Assembly: GCF_025118155.1 (NCBI RefSeq)
Contig: NW_026251424.1
Location: 163,264 to 227,263, forward strand
DNA from: Cokeromyces recurvatus
Taxonomy: Eukaryota; Mucoromycota; Mucoromycetes; Mucorales; Mucoraceae
Reading direction: 5' to 3'
DNA: 64,000 nucleotides
The position numbers and the translations under genes were made by a program. Of this stretch, positions 34,620 through 47,109 are shown piece after piece; the first letter of the stretch is position 1; each line of letters opens with the position of its first letter. The notes beneath the pieces were generated by a model. That model did no database searches and was not told where the DNA came from. It saw only the letters and a program-made list of their open reading frames with translations.

Positions 34620-35702
34620 TTATTTCTTTGGGTAATAAACAGCGCCTCTACAATTACCAGGTTGAAGTACATCAGTGATTACATATTCATCACGTCCTCT
34701 AACATAAAAATTAAGTGACACTTCAGTTAACGTATTACGAATACAATCAAGCTTAACATTGGCACCAAAAGCCTTTTTGATTGCTTCACGAATTGTTTCA
34801 ACATTGTAATAGCCACCAGGAGGAACCCCATTTAGACTAGAGGGATAAATGATTATACAAATTTGAGTTCAAACAAAAGAGACGGGAATAGGAGGAGGAG
34901 GAGGGTAAAAAAAAAAAAGTAGTAACTTACTTGAGAGCACCAAAAATATCGTATTTATCACGTAAATCAAGTACTTTCTAATAACAAGAATGAATACAAA
35001 TATATAAATATATGCATACATATCATAAACTTAGTAGTGTAGTATACCTGAAAGTAATCAATTACGTCTTGATATTTTCTATAAGCTGAACCATAACAGG
35101 TAGGACGTAATGTACTTACACAAGTTCCATGTTTTGTCCACTCATGTGACCAGAACCAATTGTTATCTCCTTTATTACTTGGCCAAAATACATTCATTCT
35201 ATTGTAAATTGTAGTATTCATATTACGAATAATACTAGCAATTTGATTTGAAACTCTACTTTTATCGCAACCACGTGTAGGTGCCATGCGACCTGAACTT
35301 TATATATATATATATATAAGTATCCATATTATAACATTAGTATGTATTTTATTACCATGTATCTGGCCATAAGCCTAAATATGTATATAAGAGTAAAGAA
35401 GTTAGACCTATTTTAACTTTGATCTATTCCTTACCATGAATAGTGTATTCATCAACTGGACCATATCCAGGACTCCATTGTAGAGCTAGAACAACTAATC
35501 CATATTTTGGAGAACAGCAAGAACTAACAGGAGCAGTCCAATGACAAGATAATGTAGTTGCTAAAGATTGGATAGAATGGTAATATTCAAGTTATGTATT
35601 TTACATATCTAATTACTTACAGTCACAATAATTAGGTGATGTTATCTCATAGGAACTTGCTAAACTTACTAAAAGAGCTAAAATCGATATTAAAAATTTC
35701 AT
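34620..35702 (-). CDS. Secreted ribonuclease T2 (RNase Rh type)
   Basis: Base-nonspecific acid endoribonuclease acting through 2',3'-cyclic phosphates, secreted or vacuolar. Six exons: 35621-35702, 35435-35560, 35356-35374, 35048-35297, 34931-34977, 34620-34836; 246 residues. Residues 1 to about 17 form a signal peptide (MKFLISILALLVSLASS). Active-site boxes CAS1 IHGLWPD (split by the intron at 35375-35434) and CAS2 WSHEWTKHGTC are intact, with both catalytic histidines and Glu/Lys. The cysteines (CHW, CCSPKYGLVV, CSGR, CYGS, CIRN, NCRG) match the disulfide set of Rhizopus RNase Rh, and YFYVRGRDxYVITD-like residues near the end also match. Its stop is 25 bases from the TAF9 stop, tail to tail. 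Confidence 0.95.
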
Positions 35703-36013
35703 AAAAAAAAAAAGAAAAGATAAAATAAGCTGCATTTTTTTGAATTGTTTCAATTTAAATAGGAGTTTTCTTTTTTATTGTGGAAATGGAGGGGGTGTAC
35801 ATAATAAAAATCAAAGGGATTTTATTAATCATATTGTCGTTGTTTTGTAGAGTAGTAGTATTATGAAAGAGGGTTAGGGTTTAATGAAGAGAATAAATAA
35901 TTAAGTTAAGGTAAACTATTAATTACATGTAAAATAATAAGCAGCCATCGTCTATTATTTACAATTTTTTTTTTTTTGTTGATTCATTATTTAGAAAGGG
36001 GTTGCTGTCAAAT
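35703..36013. other. RNase T2 promoter side and 3' flank of small membrane gene
   Basis: AT-rich, with a short run of A directly before the RNase start. No gene seen. Confidence 0.4.
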
Positions 36014-36277
36014 CTACGATTCATTTTTTATAGCTGTTGTAGTATGTATATTTTGTCTTTTTTTAATAATAATTTTCTTTTTTATGCCCTGCTGTTGTTG
36101 CTGTTTCTTTTGATCTTCTAAAAATGCTAATCTGTCATTTTGGTCGTAAGCTGGACACGGTAATAAAGTGGGACCTGCCACTGTAAGTATTGCCCCGATA
36201 GCTACAGCAATAAATAAATTACTTGTTATTCGTTGTTTTTGTGAGTGATTTAAATGTCGAACTTTAGTCCACATCAT
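36014..36277 (-). CDS. Small single-pass membrane protein, unknown
   Basis: Intronless ORF of 87 residues from an ATG pair at 36277. It begins MMWTKVRHLNHSQKQRITSN, has one hydrophobic segment LFIAVAIGAILTVAGPTLL followed by PCPAYD, then a charged, Gln-rich and Lys-rich tail. The layout (short basic N-terminus, one membrane span, Pro-Cys-Pro exit) resembles small fungal mitochondrial inner-membrane proteins, but no named family was recognised. A longer reading upstream needs a non-ATG start and is mostly Phe/Lys from homopolymers, so it is not used. Confidence 0.5.
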   Translation of the reverse strand: MMWTKVRHLNHSQKQRITSNLFIAVAIGAILTVAGPTLLPCPAYDQNDRLAFLEDQKKQQQQQGIKKKIIIKKRQNIHTTTAIKNES

Positions 36278-36505
36278 ATACGATTCCCTTAATGTAAGTT
36301 TAGCTTTGAATCGTTTTACAAAAATAAATAAAAAATAAAAGTAAATAAATAACAATAAGGGGGTGTAAAATATCCCGCATATAAAAAAATTAAATTGATG
36401 ACGACACTTAATAAAAAAAAAAAATCTGTGCATTATTATAAAAAGTCTCTCTTTTTAAGTGTGTCCTTTTTTTTTTTTACATATATAAAATACAATAAAA
36501 CGAAA

Positions 36506-38830
36506 ATGTCTGAATCAATTGATGCTCTCGTTCAGAAATGGTTATCTACTGACAAGGTAATAGAATGAAATACCCTTTTCCAATCGCATTCTTATACACT
36601 TGTTCAAATTTCATTATCAACATTATAGAATGAAGAAACTCGCAATGAAATAATTGAGCTTCAAAAAGCAAACAATATTGTAGAGCTTGAAAAGCGTCTT
36701 GCAACTCGTATTGAATTTGGAACTGCAGGTAATAAAATAAAAAGAAGATAACCGAGATGATCTAAATTAAACTAAACAAAAAAAAAAAAAAAAAAAAAAA
36801 AAAAAGGTTTACGTGCTAGAATGGAAGCTGGTTTCAGTAGAATGAACGATTTAACAGTTCTTCAAGCATCTCAAGGTCTTGCCGTTTATATTGAAAAGGA
36901 GGTCAAAGAAGCTAAAACGAGAGGTATTGTCATTGGCCATGATCATCGTCATCATTCTTGGGATTTTGCTCGTTTAACTGCTGCAGCTTTTATTCAACGT
37001 GGATTCAAAGTTTGGTTTTATAAAGAATTAGTTCATACTCCTTTAGTGGTAAATTTACATGATTACAAAGTAATATATAGTTGACTAAAATTCTTGATGA
37101 TAGCCATACACCATTAAGAAGTTAAACGCTGCCGGCGGTGTTATGATTACTGCTTCACATGTAAGTTTTTTTTTTTTTTTGTACTACTGCATTTTCTCAC
37201 GCTTTGATGAATGAATTTAATAGAACCCTAAAGACGATAATGGATATAAAGTATATTGGGAAAATGCTTGCCAAATTATCCCTCCTCATGATGAAGGAAT
37301 TGCTTCCAGTATTTTAGATAATTTAGAGCCTTGGGGTTGGGATTACGATTTAGTTTCGAAGAGTGATCTTGTGAGTGATCCTACAGATCAAGGTGTAATT
37401 GATGCTTATTTTAAGGAAGTAGAAGCACTTTGTCAAAATAAGGAAGACAATGAAGCAACAAATGTTAAATTTGTTTATACTGCTATGCATGGTGTCGGTG
37501 CACCTTTTGCTAAACGTGCATTTGAATCGTTTGGATTACCTGCATTTACACCTGTAGAAGCACAAATTTTGCCTGATCCTGATTTCCCTACTGTTGCTTT
37601 CCCTAATCCAGAAGAAGGTAAAGGTGCTTTGACATTAGCTATACAAACAGCAGAACAAGTAGGCGGCAGTATTATTTTAGCTAATGATCCTGATGCTGAT
37701 CGTTTAGCGATTGCTGAGAAACAATCAGAGTAAGAATCTATGCATATAATAATTATAGTAATTCTTCCTCTAATTTTTTTTTTTTTTTTTTGGTGTTAAA
37801 GTGGCCAATGGATTATTTTTAGCGGCAATCAGATTGGCTCTATTTTAGGTGCTGCCTCTTTTGAGAAAGCAATTGCATCTGGATATAAACCAGGTAAAAA
37901 CAAGAAAAAAAAACTAAATTTGTATGACTGTATTAAACTCTATGAATAATAGAACAATTGGCTATGGTAGCTAGTACTGTCTCATCGAAATTTTTAGCAC
38001 GTATGGCTGAAGTGGAAGGATTTACGTTTGTAGAATCATTAACTGGTTTTAAATGGATTGGCAATACAGCCATAAACCTTGAAAGTCAAGGATTAAATGT
38101 AATCTTCTCTTATGAAGAAGCTATTGGTTTTACTATTGGTAATATTGTAAAAGATAAAGATGGTGTTAGTGCTTTGGCTTTCTTTTCTGAATGGGCTGTT
38201 CAACTTTATAAGCGTGGTATTACTGCTTATCAATATCTCGAAGAATTATATAAAAAATATGGTTATTTTGTAAGTGAAAATTCATACTTTATCTGTGATG
38301 ATAAAAAGAAGATCTCTACAATCTTTGACCGTATTCGATTTGGTGATGAGAAAGAGCAAGATGCTATGTCAAAGGTAAGATAATAAGAATATATATATAT
38401 TTTTCCCCTACCATATTAAAAGTAGGATATAGTATGGTCATAAGTTGCATTATCCTGAAACTATTGGTGGTCATAAAGTTATTGGCGTAAGAGATTTAAC
38501 TATCGGTTACGATTCAGCTACTAAAGATAATGAACCTACGCTTCCTGTCTCTTCTTCTTCTGAAATGATTACATTCCGTTTAAATAATAATACTGTATTC
38601 ACTATTCGTACTAGGTAAGTCCTCTTCTTTTTTTTTCAAGTATATATTGGCATCCATTGTAACATTCATCATTTATAAGTGGCACTGAACCTAAAATTAA
38701 GTACTATTCTGAATTACGTGGTGAAAGTGAAGAACAAGCTAGAAAAGATCTTCATCATGTTGTTGAAGCCATTGGTGATGAATTAATGGAATATAAGAAA
38801 AATGGCCTTGCAATGAAGAAAGAAGATTAA
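36506..38830 (+). CDS. Phosphoglucomutase/phosphopentomutase (PGM2 family)
   Basis: Alpha-D-phosphohexomutase of the PGM2/Pgm3 (phosphoribomutase) branch, interconverting sugar 1- and 6(5)-phosphates in the cytosol. Nine exons: 36506-36556, 36629-36728, 36807-37048, 37104-37160, 37224-37729, 37802-37893, 37953-38374, 38433-38614, 38680-38830; 600 residues. EFGTAGLRARM at the start, catalytic serine loop TASHNPK (residues 147-153; an intron splits it after His), metal loop ANDPDADRLAIAE at about 303, sugar-binding SYEEAIGF and phosphate-binding GTEPKIKYY are all present. Length and the GTAG/EAIGF variants favour PGM2/phosphopentomutase over PGM1. The intron before exon 3 ends in 28 A followed by G, an unusual acceptor. 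Confidence 0.93.
36778..36806 (+). repeat. Poly-A tract forming the 3' end of an intron
   Basis: 28 A followed by G, immediately before the exon that restores GLRARMEAGF in the phosphoglucomutase. The tract replaces the usual pyrimidine run and CAG or TAG acceptor. Confidence 0.8.
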
Positions 38831-39020
38831 AAAAAAAAGAGGGTGGTGAAGAAGTAGAATGTGTCTGAGTTTCAATTATTTGTTTTTTTTTTGTATCCTT
38901 TTTTTTCCATATTTATGTCTTAATTATAATGTAGATGTTGCCCATTTCTTTATAAGTAAATAAATTATATGTAAATCTTTTTAAATTATTTAGACATTTC
39001 AGTCAATTAAGGGGAATCAA

Positions 39021-40554
<1,534 letters not shown>

Positions 40555-41298
40555 GAATGAATTATTTGTTGTTATAGTAATAAATTAATAACTACCTTAT
40601 TATTGAATACTTCTTTTTCGGAAGGAGTTTCTCTCTAATGATATAGTTTTTTTCTTTTTTTAGACTCTGAATTCAAGTATTTTAGATGAATTAAAAAAAA
40701 AATGTCATGTTTACCTTCTATTAGACAATCTGAGACACCTTTTAAACTGTTATAGGACACAGATGATAATGTGTATTAAAAGTTTTCTATAAAAAAAAAA
40801 TCTTTGCTACAATTAGCTTCTCCTTGGTTAGTTTGTTGGCCCAACCTGTCTATTTCATCAAACATTTTCTTCTCCTAGTGTTGAACTTACGTATTGACTG
40901 TTTTCATAGTAGACTAGTACACTTATACTGTTTCTATTGTCTTCTTTTTTTCTTCTGCCTTTTTTTTTCCCCTCTTAACACCTAAGAAGTCTCTATTACT
41001 TTTTTTTTATTATTATTATCATGGAACTGACTAGAGCAATAGAGTATAATTCAATTGCTATTATGTGCTTATTAGTTATTATTATTTTATATTTTTTTTT
41101 AAGAAAAAGAAAAAGAAGAATAAACAAGTTCCTTTAATCGTATTTGCGGCAATAAGTCTCTTCTTTAGAATGAGGTGATCCTTATTTTTGACATTTTTTT
41201 CGCTCATTGAAATGTATTTCGGAACATGAATTTTTGTTATGTTAAAAAAAAAAAAAAAAAAAAGCTCAATATTTTTCCCCTTGCTGTTTTAAAAAAAA
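40555..41298. other. Intergenic, one possible small ORF
   Basis: Upstream region of COX19. T/C-rich around 40930-41010 and a run of about 19 A just before COX19. One short ORF (41021-41137) is listed separately; nothing else seen. Confidence 0.4.
41021..41137 (+). CDS. Possible 38-residue membrane microprotein
   Basis: ATG-started ORF with a polar N-terminus (MELTRAIEYNS), one hydrophobic span (IAIMCLLVIIILYFFL) and a strongly basic end (RKRKRRINKFL). This positive-inside, single-pass layout is that of real small membrane proteins, but the span is partly a T homopolymer and the ORF is short enough to be chance. Confidence 0.2.
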   Translation: MELTRAIEYNSIAIMCLLVIIILYFFLRKRKRRINKFL

Positions 41299-41703
41299 AT
41301 GAGTTTCGGAAGAACCCCTAATGTTGAATCTTCACCAGGAAAACCACCATTGAGAGGAAGCTTTCCTTTAGATCACGATGGTATTTTCTTTTTCAATAAA
41401 ACGTTTTACTTTTTTGCTTTGACTCTTATTTTATTTTTTTTTATGCAAGGTGAATGTAAACTTTTTGTGTTGGAATTTATGAAATGTCTGAAAGAAAACA
41501 AGCATAATAATGGTTTATGCAGACAATTTTCGGAAGCCTATCTTCAATGTCGTATGGACAAGTAAAGTTCTTTTTCTTAGTATTTATTGATTCCTGTTTA
41601 TAACAAAATTTGATTTTATTATAGTGGATTAATGGATAAAGATGACATGAAAAACTTGGGATTTGCTGATTTACACAAAGATGAACCAATAAATGGAATC
41701 TAA
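41299..41703 (+). CDS. COX19: Cytochrome c oxidase assembly protein Cox19
   Basis: Twin CX9C protein of the mitochondrial intermembrane space, taking part in copper delivery to cytochrome oxidase. Exons 41299-41380, 41450-41561 and 41625-41703 give 90 residues. CKLFVLEFMKC and CRQFSEAYLQC form the two CX9C helices imported through Mia40; the N-terminal SFGRTPNVESSPGKPPLRGS and the C-terminal MDKDDMKNLGF are typical of Cox19. The ATG is preceded by a run of A. The stop lies 25 bases from that of the next, minus-strand gene. Confidence 0.95.
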
Positions 41704-41728
41704 AGTAAGCTCGTCAACGTGAAGAGAT

Positions 41729-43003
41729 TTAATTGTATTTTGCGGTTTTAACAATATAATCCATATATAATGCATACGCAGAACCAATAGGCTAAAACAG
41801 TAATTGTGACCATTATAAATTGTATAATTAAATAAAGAGATATATACATGTATATTTATACATATTTTAAATTACCTGACCCACTGTTGCAAAGATATAA
41901 TCAAGTACCAAATTATTTGTAGGACTAATGCCTCTCACAACGCATCGAAGTACTTCACTTAGAATATCTGTTACAATCATATATTCTCCTTTCTGTAAGC
42001 CTTTCATTAAAGACTTGGCACATTCAGTACTTGTTTGAGGTGTATTTGCTCCCTCAATAATTTTCGTGACTTCTGGCTTTGTCAGATTTTCAACATCAAA
42101 TCCAGGAGATTCGATACCACCGGGGAAGAAGATATGGACACCAATGTTATATCTCTTTAACTCATTGCGAAGTGTATCTGCTAAACCACGAATAGCATAT
42201 TTTGTAGGTGAATAAGTTGACCATCCTGCAAAACTAAGCATCCCCAACATAGATGAAATAAATACAATCTTGCCATCTTTGATATTTGAATCTCTCATAC
42301 GTTGAGCAGCTTGCTATCATAATCAGTTTTTTTTTTTTTTTTTTTGTGTTTAATAAAATTTTTTCACTACAAATCTATTAGAATCTTACATGTGCAACAT
42401 AAGCTTGACCAAGATAATTCAAGTTTGTTAGTTTTTCAAAATCCTCCAAAGTATGATCAAGGAAAAATTTGGGATATGAAGCACCTATGTTTGTTGCATA
42501 AATAAATTGAATATCATTCAACATAGAAATTTTATGGCTTACCAGCACAGGCACAAACAAATTCAGGGTCTCGTCCCATCTTAATCTTGGCTTCATCAAA
42601 TGCGCGAATAACGTCCTTTTGGTTAGTGACATCAGCACTTACATAGATAACTTTTTGATTTTCAGTAATGCAATTAGTCTAAAACAAGTCAAAAAAAAAA
42701 AATGCAACTATAAATAATCAAAATTGATAACAGTTTATAAATAAAAAATACCTTAATTTCTTCGACTGCTGACTCTAATTCAGGTACCCTTCTAGCAACA
42801 ATGCAAACATCTGCACCTTCTTTCACAAGTTCAATAGCTAAGGCTTTTCCTAAACCTGTACTTCCACCTGTAATAAAGCAATGCTTTCCCGAAGGTTTTA
42901 AAGGTATACGAGTCATTTTCTTATAAACATAATCACTAATAATAGTAAGTGTAATAATTACACTTGATGCAATAATGACGGATGTCCAATTAGACAAAGT
43001 CAT
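41729..43003 (-). CDS. TSC10: 3-ketodihydrosphingosine reductase
   Basis: NADPH-dependent ER-membrane short-chain dehydrogenase reducing 3-ketosphinganine in sphingolipid synthesis. Five exons: 42752-43003, 42543-42678, 42390-42484, 41876-42313, 41729-41791; 327 residues. There is an N-terminal membrane segment (VIIASSVIITLTIISDYVY), the Rossmann motif TGGSTGLGKALA, NADP-binding ARR, ACAGAS, catalytic Ser in FISSMLG and YSPTKYA with the Tyr/Lys pair, and a C-terminal hydrophobic tail that continues in the small last exon. The GWSTYSPTKYAIRGLAD and FFPGGIESPGF segments match KDSR/Tsc10 rather than other SDRs. Confidence 0.9.
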
Positions 43004-43128
43004 TTATAATAAATGTGAAAGCAAAAAAAAATATTAAAAATAAAATAAAATAAATTAAAAATAAAAAGAAAAAGACTAAATTCAATCCCGCACTTTTTTT
43101 TTTTGTTTTTGTTTCTTGCTCTACAAGC

Positions 43129-44060
43129 ATGGTCCAAAGCTTGAACTTATCAGGCATTGTTAATGCTTTTCGCTTATTATGGAATCCAAGCTTAGCTATG
43201 CCTCACATTATTGTTGACGGTAATAGATAAATAACATGATTTGAAACGTTATAGTAATGCTTACCTTTTTTCTTCTTCTTCTTCTTTTCCTTGACATTTA
43301 GACATTCGGCACATTCAGTTTTCAAATTTGAAAAAGATTGGCAATATAAAAGCCATTGGTTTCGATAAAGACAATTGTTTAACTGCACCTTATGTATCAA
43401 CCATTAACCCGCCCTTTAAGGTAATAAAAAAAAAATGAAAATGTCTGCATTTTATTCTGAAACCTCAAATATGTATAAAAAAAAAAAAAGAATGCCTGGG
43501 ATAATTGTATAAAAACTTTCTCAAAAGAAAATGTGATAATTGTATCTAACTCAGCCGGTACAGAAGATGATATTGATTATAAAGATAAGTAATAGAAAGT
43601 TAGAGTACATAATGAGATGATATAAACAGTCCTTTTCCCCCCCTTTTTTTACTATTGTCAATACAAGCCCAGCATTTGGAGAAATCATTAGGCGTATCTG
43701 TTTTACGACATAAAGAAAAGAAGCCATCTGGTGGGCAATATTTAACAAACTATTTTAGTCCCATTTCATCAAGTCAAATAGCATTTGTAGGTGATCGTAT
43801 TCTGACAGATATAGTATACGGTAATTGCAATGGAAATTTAACAATATGGACAAAGAAGATAATTACAGAAGAAGGTGATAATAAAATGGCTTTAATGGTA
43901 AGTTGGATGGATTATAGAATTATTTATTCATGCTAATATGTACATATAGATTAGACGCTTCGAGTATCGTTTAATAAGCTTTTTACAAAAAATGAATGTT
44001 AAAGCGCCACCACACCATTCTATTTCTATTGATAAGAACTATACCATACCTGTTAAGTAG
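43129..44060 (+). CDS. GEP4: Mitochondrial phosphatidylglycerophosphatase Gep4 (HAD family)
   Basis: Dephosphorylates phosphatidylglycerophosphate on the matrix side of the inner membrane for cardiolipin synthesis. Exons 43129-43219, 43302-43420, 43491-43588, exon 4 ending at 43897, and 43950-44060. HAD motif 1 is FDKDNCLTAPY, motif 2 IVSNSAG, then LGVSVLRHKEKKP (motif 3 Lys) and FVGDRILTDIVYGN (motif 4), all as in Gep4. The exon 3/4 junction is odd: the natural-looking acceptor AATACAAG at 43667 breaks the frame, while the only in-frame one (ACAG, 43629) adds about 14 mostly hydrophobic residues (228 residues in total). A one-base error in the C7T8 run there would also explain it. Exon 3 follows 13 A plus G. 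The stop overlaps the next gene. Confidence 0.85.
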
Positions 44061-45394
44061 CCAATTCTTTTGGATCTGGTAATATAAGCGTTCTGGATAA
44101 TAAATCGATTTTTTTCATTTCTACGCGTGATTCATTTAGTGTTAAAATATGAAATTTCTCTTTGAAAAAAATAATTGCAAGCTTAACAGTGATCTCCTTT
44201 AGTAACTTGATTGATTCTTTGTTGGCATAAAATGATTTTATATCTACATAGGGTTCAGCAATCCAATGCCCCCAAATTGTATTTATTGTATCTTGATTCA
44301 ACTTTTATATATGTGTGTATTTATGTTAATAATGTATTTTTATTTATTTATTTATTTAAATTACCTGTTCTAATACTTGCTCTGATAGTCGTTGTTCTTC
44401 ATTTAATAATCTCTCTTTAGTGATATTAAATGTCCATTTAAACTTTGTTATAGTGCGTCTTAATTTAGTGCGAAAATTACTGAGATTACCTTGAAATGAA
44501 ATAACCATACGATTTGTAGAGCTAATGTATATATTACTATATACTGTTCCAGCTACCTTTGCTCCTTCATCGTTTGACAAAAATCGACTGTAAACAAATG
44601 CTCGACGTTGTCGTCTCCAATATTCTCTTTCCTTTTCCTTAGCTGACATTTGAGCTTCTTTAGGTAATTTTTTGCTTAATGGCAAAGGTACAAGTGCTTC
44701 GTCATTATCATCGCTTTGACTAGCAAGAGTTGAATTATTAGACTTTTTCGTTCTAGATGTATTTTTGTTTGCATCATCGCTTTGTTGGTTATTAGTATGA
44801 ATAAATTTGACTCTCTTTGCTGAAATTGTTTTTGTAGCTGTAGCTGTAGTGGTAGTGTCAGTTGTACGATGCCGAGTACGTTTTGATGGAACTGGTGCAG
44901 CTACCTGGGCGCTATAAAAAGTGGATAATTTTGCATTTGACTTGAACCTTTTACCAAAGTTTTGGACCATTCTATCGCTTTCCTCTTTTAAAAAGTTATT
45001 TTTATCTTCTTCTGATCCTCTTATAAATGATAATGGTGATCGTAATTCATCTAAATAAATGTCTGGATCCGATCTCGGTGAGAATGACACATTATCTTCT
45101 AGTGAATAAGTTGCTGAATATAGTATTAGAAAAAAAAAAAGGGGGAGGGGATGAGTTATTTCTTTTTTTTTTTAAATATTAAAACACTTTTTAAATATAA
45201 ATATACTTGTTGATATTTCTGAAGATAAATCTTCTCTTTTTGTTGAATCTATATAAAAAAAACGTTCATTAGTATTAAATGATCAAATGTTAATTTTATA
45301 AGAATAAGCTTTTACCTTGAGATAATTCTCTTACGGGTGATGCACTTGAATATTTCTTATTTTTATTTCTTAAGCGAGTTGATATAGGTTTCAT
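44053..45394 (-). CDS. Unrecognised protein with basic, low-complexity N-terminal half
   Basis: Not recognised. Four exons: 45316-45394, 45207-45248, 44365-45113, 44053-44301; all junctions are GT-AG and in phase, giving 372 residues. The N-terminal half is disordered, Ser/Thr/Asn/Lys-rich (MKPISTRLRNKNKKYSS.., SKRTRHRTTDTTT..). The C-terminal half from about residue 200 looks folded: KEREYWRRQRRAFVYSRFLS, then SSTNRMVISFQGNLSNFR and WGHWIAEPYVDIKSFYA. A basic nuclear protein, for example a chromatin or kinetochore factor, would fit, but this is a guess. Its stop codon TAA (44053-44055) lies inside the end of the convergent GEP4 gene. Confidence 0.7.
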
Positions 45395-46732
45395 AAGGTA
45401 TAACGTTTATACAAAAATAAGCGTGATATTTTTTTTAATAAAAAGAAAAAAAAAAAAGGAGAGAGAGAAAGAGAGAAAAGTGTTAGCAGTAATTTCTATT
45501 TCATGATTTACTGTTAAAAAGTCACATAATTAAAAAAAAAAAAAAAAAAAAAATAAGTATAATGATTTAAAAACCTTAGTTTCCCTCTTAATTTTGAAAT
45601 AATTCAGGTTTTCTAGTTGGCAAAGATTACTTAGATTTTGTTTATAGCTTAGCATACAATTACATTCTCTTGAATCAACAAACTTTCTTCGACCAACAGA
45701 TATAATAAATTTGTATAAGGTGCAACAAATTTATCCAAGATATAGGTTACTACATTCTAAGATTTAACTGACTACGGCATAAAATATTTGGTATAATTTG
45801 TTATAATACGTCTTTATTCTTAACATTATAACGGCAATAATCAGCAAAAAAAATAAACAAGAAGAAACTGATAAAGATGGATAATCTGTCATCACCTTAA
45901 AGCTATTCTATTTTATTTAGAAAACTGAAGTAATGCAAACAAATTTTAAAAAATAAAAAAATATAATTTCAATAATTATGGCATACATTTGTCAAGTCAC
46001 AAGAATTAAACTATATGATTGGCTAATAGGAGAAAGAAAATTTTTTTCGCTACTCATTATCATTCATCTAACATTAAAACGCCGATAATAGGAATTTTTA
46101 CCGTTCCAGAATTCGCAGCACATTTTACCTTAAATGAGGCTGTGTAATCGAACTACTCTAAGGGTGATGATATTTTTCTAATAAACTCCATATCCAAAAG
46201 TATGATGGCGGTTTACATGACTACGATGGTATCTGACGAATTTCCTAATTTTTAATAATTTTTTTGTCTTCTTCTTATTCTTTAGGAATGTGATGGTAGT
46301 ATCATATCCTCCTGTCTCCTTTTTTTTGACTCTTTTGTTGTGCAACTTACCACAAGAGACAGTAATAGTGTAAACAGTAGATTAAAAAAAAAAGATATTG
46401 AAGCGACGTCCCTAAAGAGAAAACTGCTCATCATAATATGTACGAATATATAGGGTAAGAAGCATCTAAAACCAAATATATATATATATATATATATTTA
46501 TTTATATATATATGTATATACATACATATATGTGTGTATAAATATAAATGATGATTAGGAAATAGAAACAGTTAGAGTGGATCAATATCAGTAGTCAGCA
46601 TAGAGGGGAAGTAGTTGATAGTGCTCAAAAGAGGCGAGACAACATATAAACAATAGTAGCAGCTACTGATATGGAATAAAAGTAGTGTTGTCTTTTTTTT
46701 GGTACTGATTACAGTCAAAGAAAATAGCTTGG
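45395..46732. other. Intergenic DNA, no gene seen
   Basis: Upstream of the unknown gene. A run of more than 20 A at 45531-45552 and TA/ATGT repeats at 46475-46520. No ORF with an ATG and normal composition; probably degraded transposon DNA in part. Confidence 0.4.
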
Positions 46733-46790
46733 TGTTGATAAGGTGGAGATAAAAAAAGAAGACAGAATAAATTTGTGAAAACTTTATAAA
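46733..46790 (-). repeat. LTR-like repeat fragment, related copy at 56419
   Basis: Starting at TGTTGATAAGG the next roughly 45 bases match the repeat copy at 56419-56465 almost base for base (GAGATAAAAAAAGAAGACAG in common); after that similarity fades. Both copies begin at the same TGTTGATAAGG, which marks a true element end. Confidence 0.6.
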
Positions 46791-47109
46791 ATGAAGAAAT
46801 TAAATAAGAATGCATTTGATTGAGAATTAGAGAAGAAGTACAAAATGGATCCTTATTTTATATCTTGTGGAGAACGAGTTACTTCACGACAGGAACAGAA
46901 TGAAAGAAGAATATTTTCCATAAAAAGATTAAAGTTATTTTGTTTGAGCTCTCCTAGTCTTTGCCCTGATTGAGAATTAATCTCAGTTAACTTACTCTAA
47001 CAAAAGTTAAATCATTCATGCTCGATCTAGCCGGTTCGGTTATTTCTCTTGAAACCAAATAATGAGATCTCGTTTGTTTATATTTATGAATAATATAGGG
47101 AAGATACTT

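Noticed and set aside
46733..46790. Possible MITE ending in TGTTGATAAGG.
   Set aside because: The related copy at 56419-56599 has TG..CA ends but no terminal inverted repeats beyond three bases, which favours an LTR.
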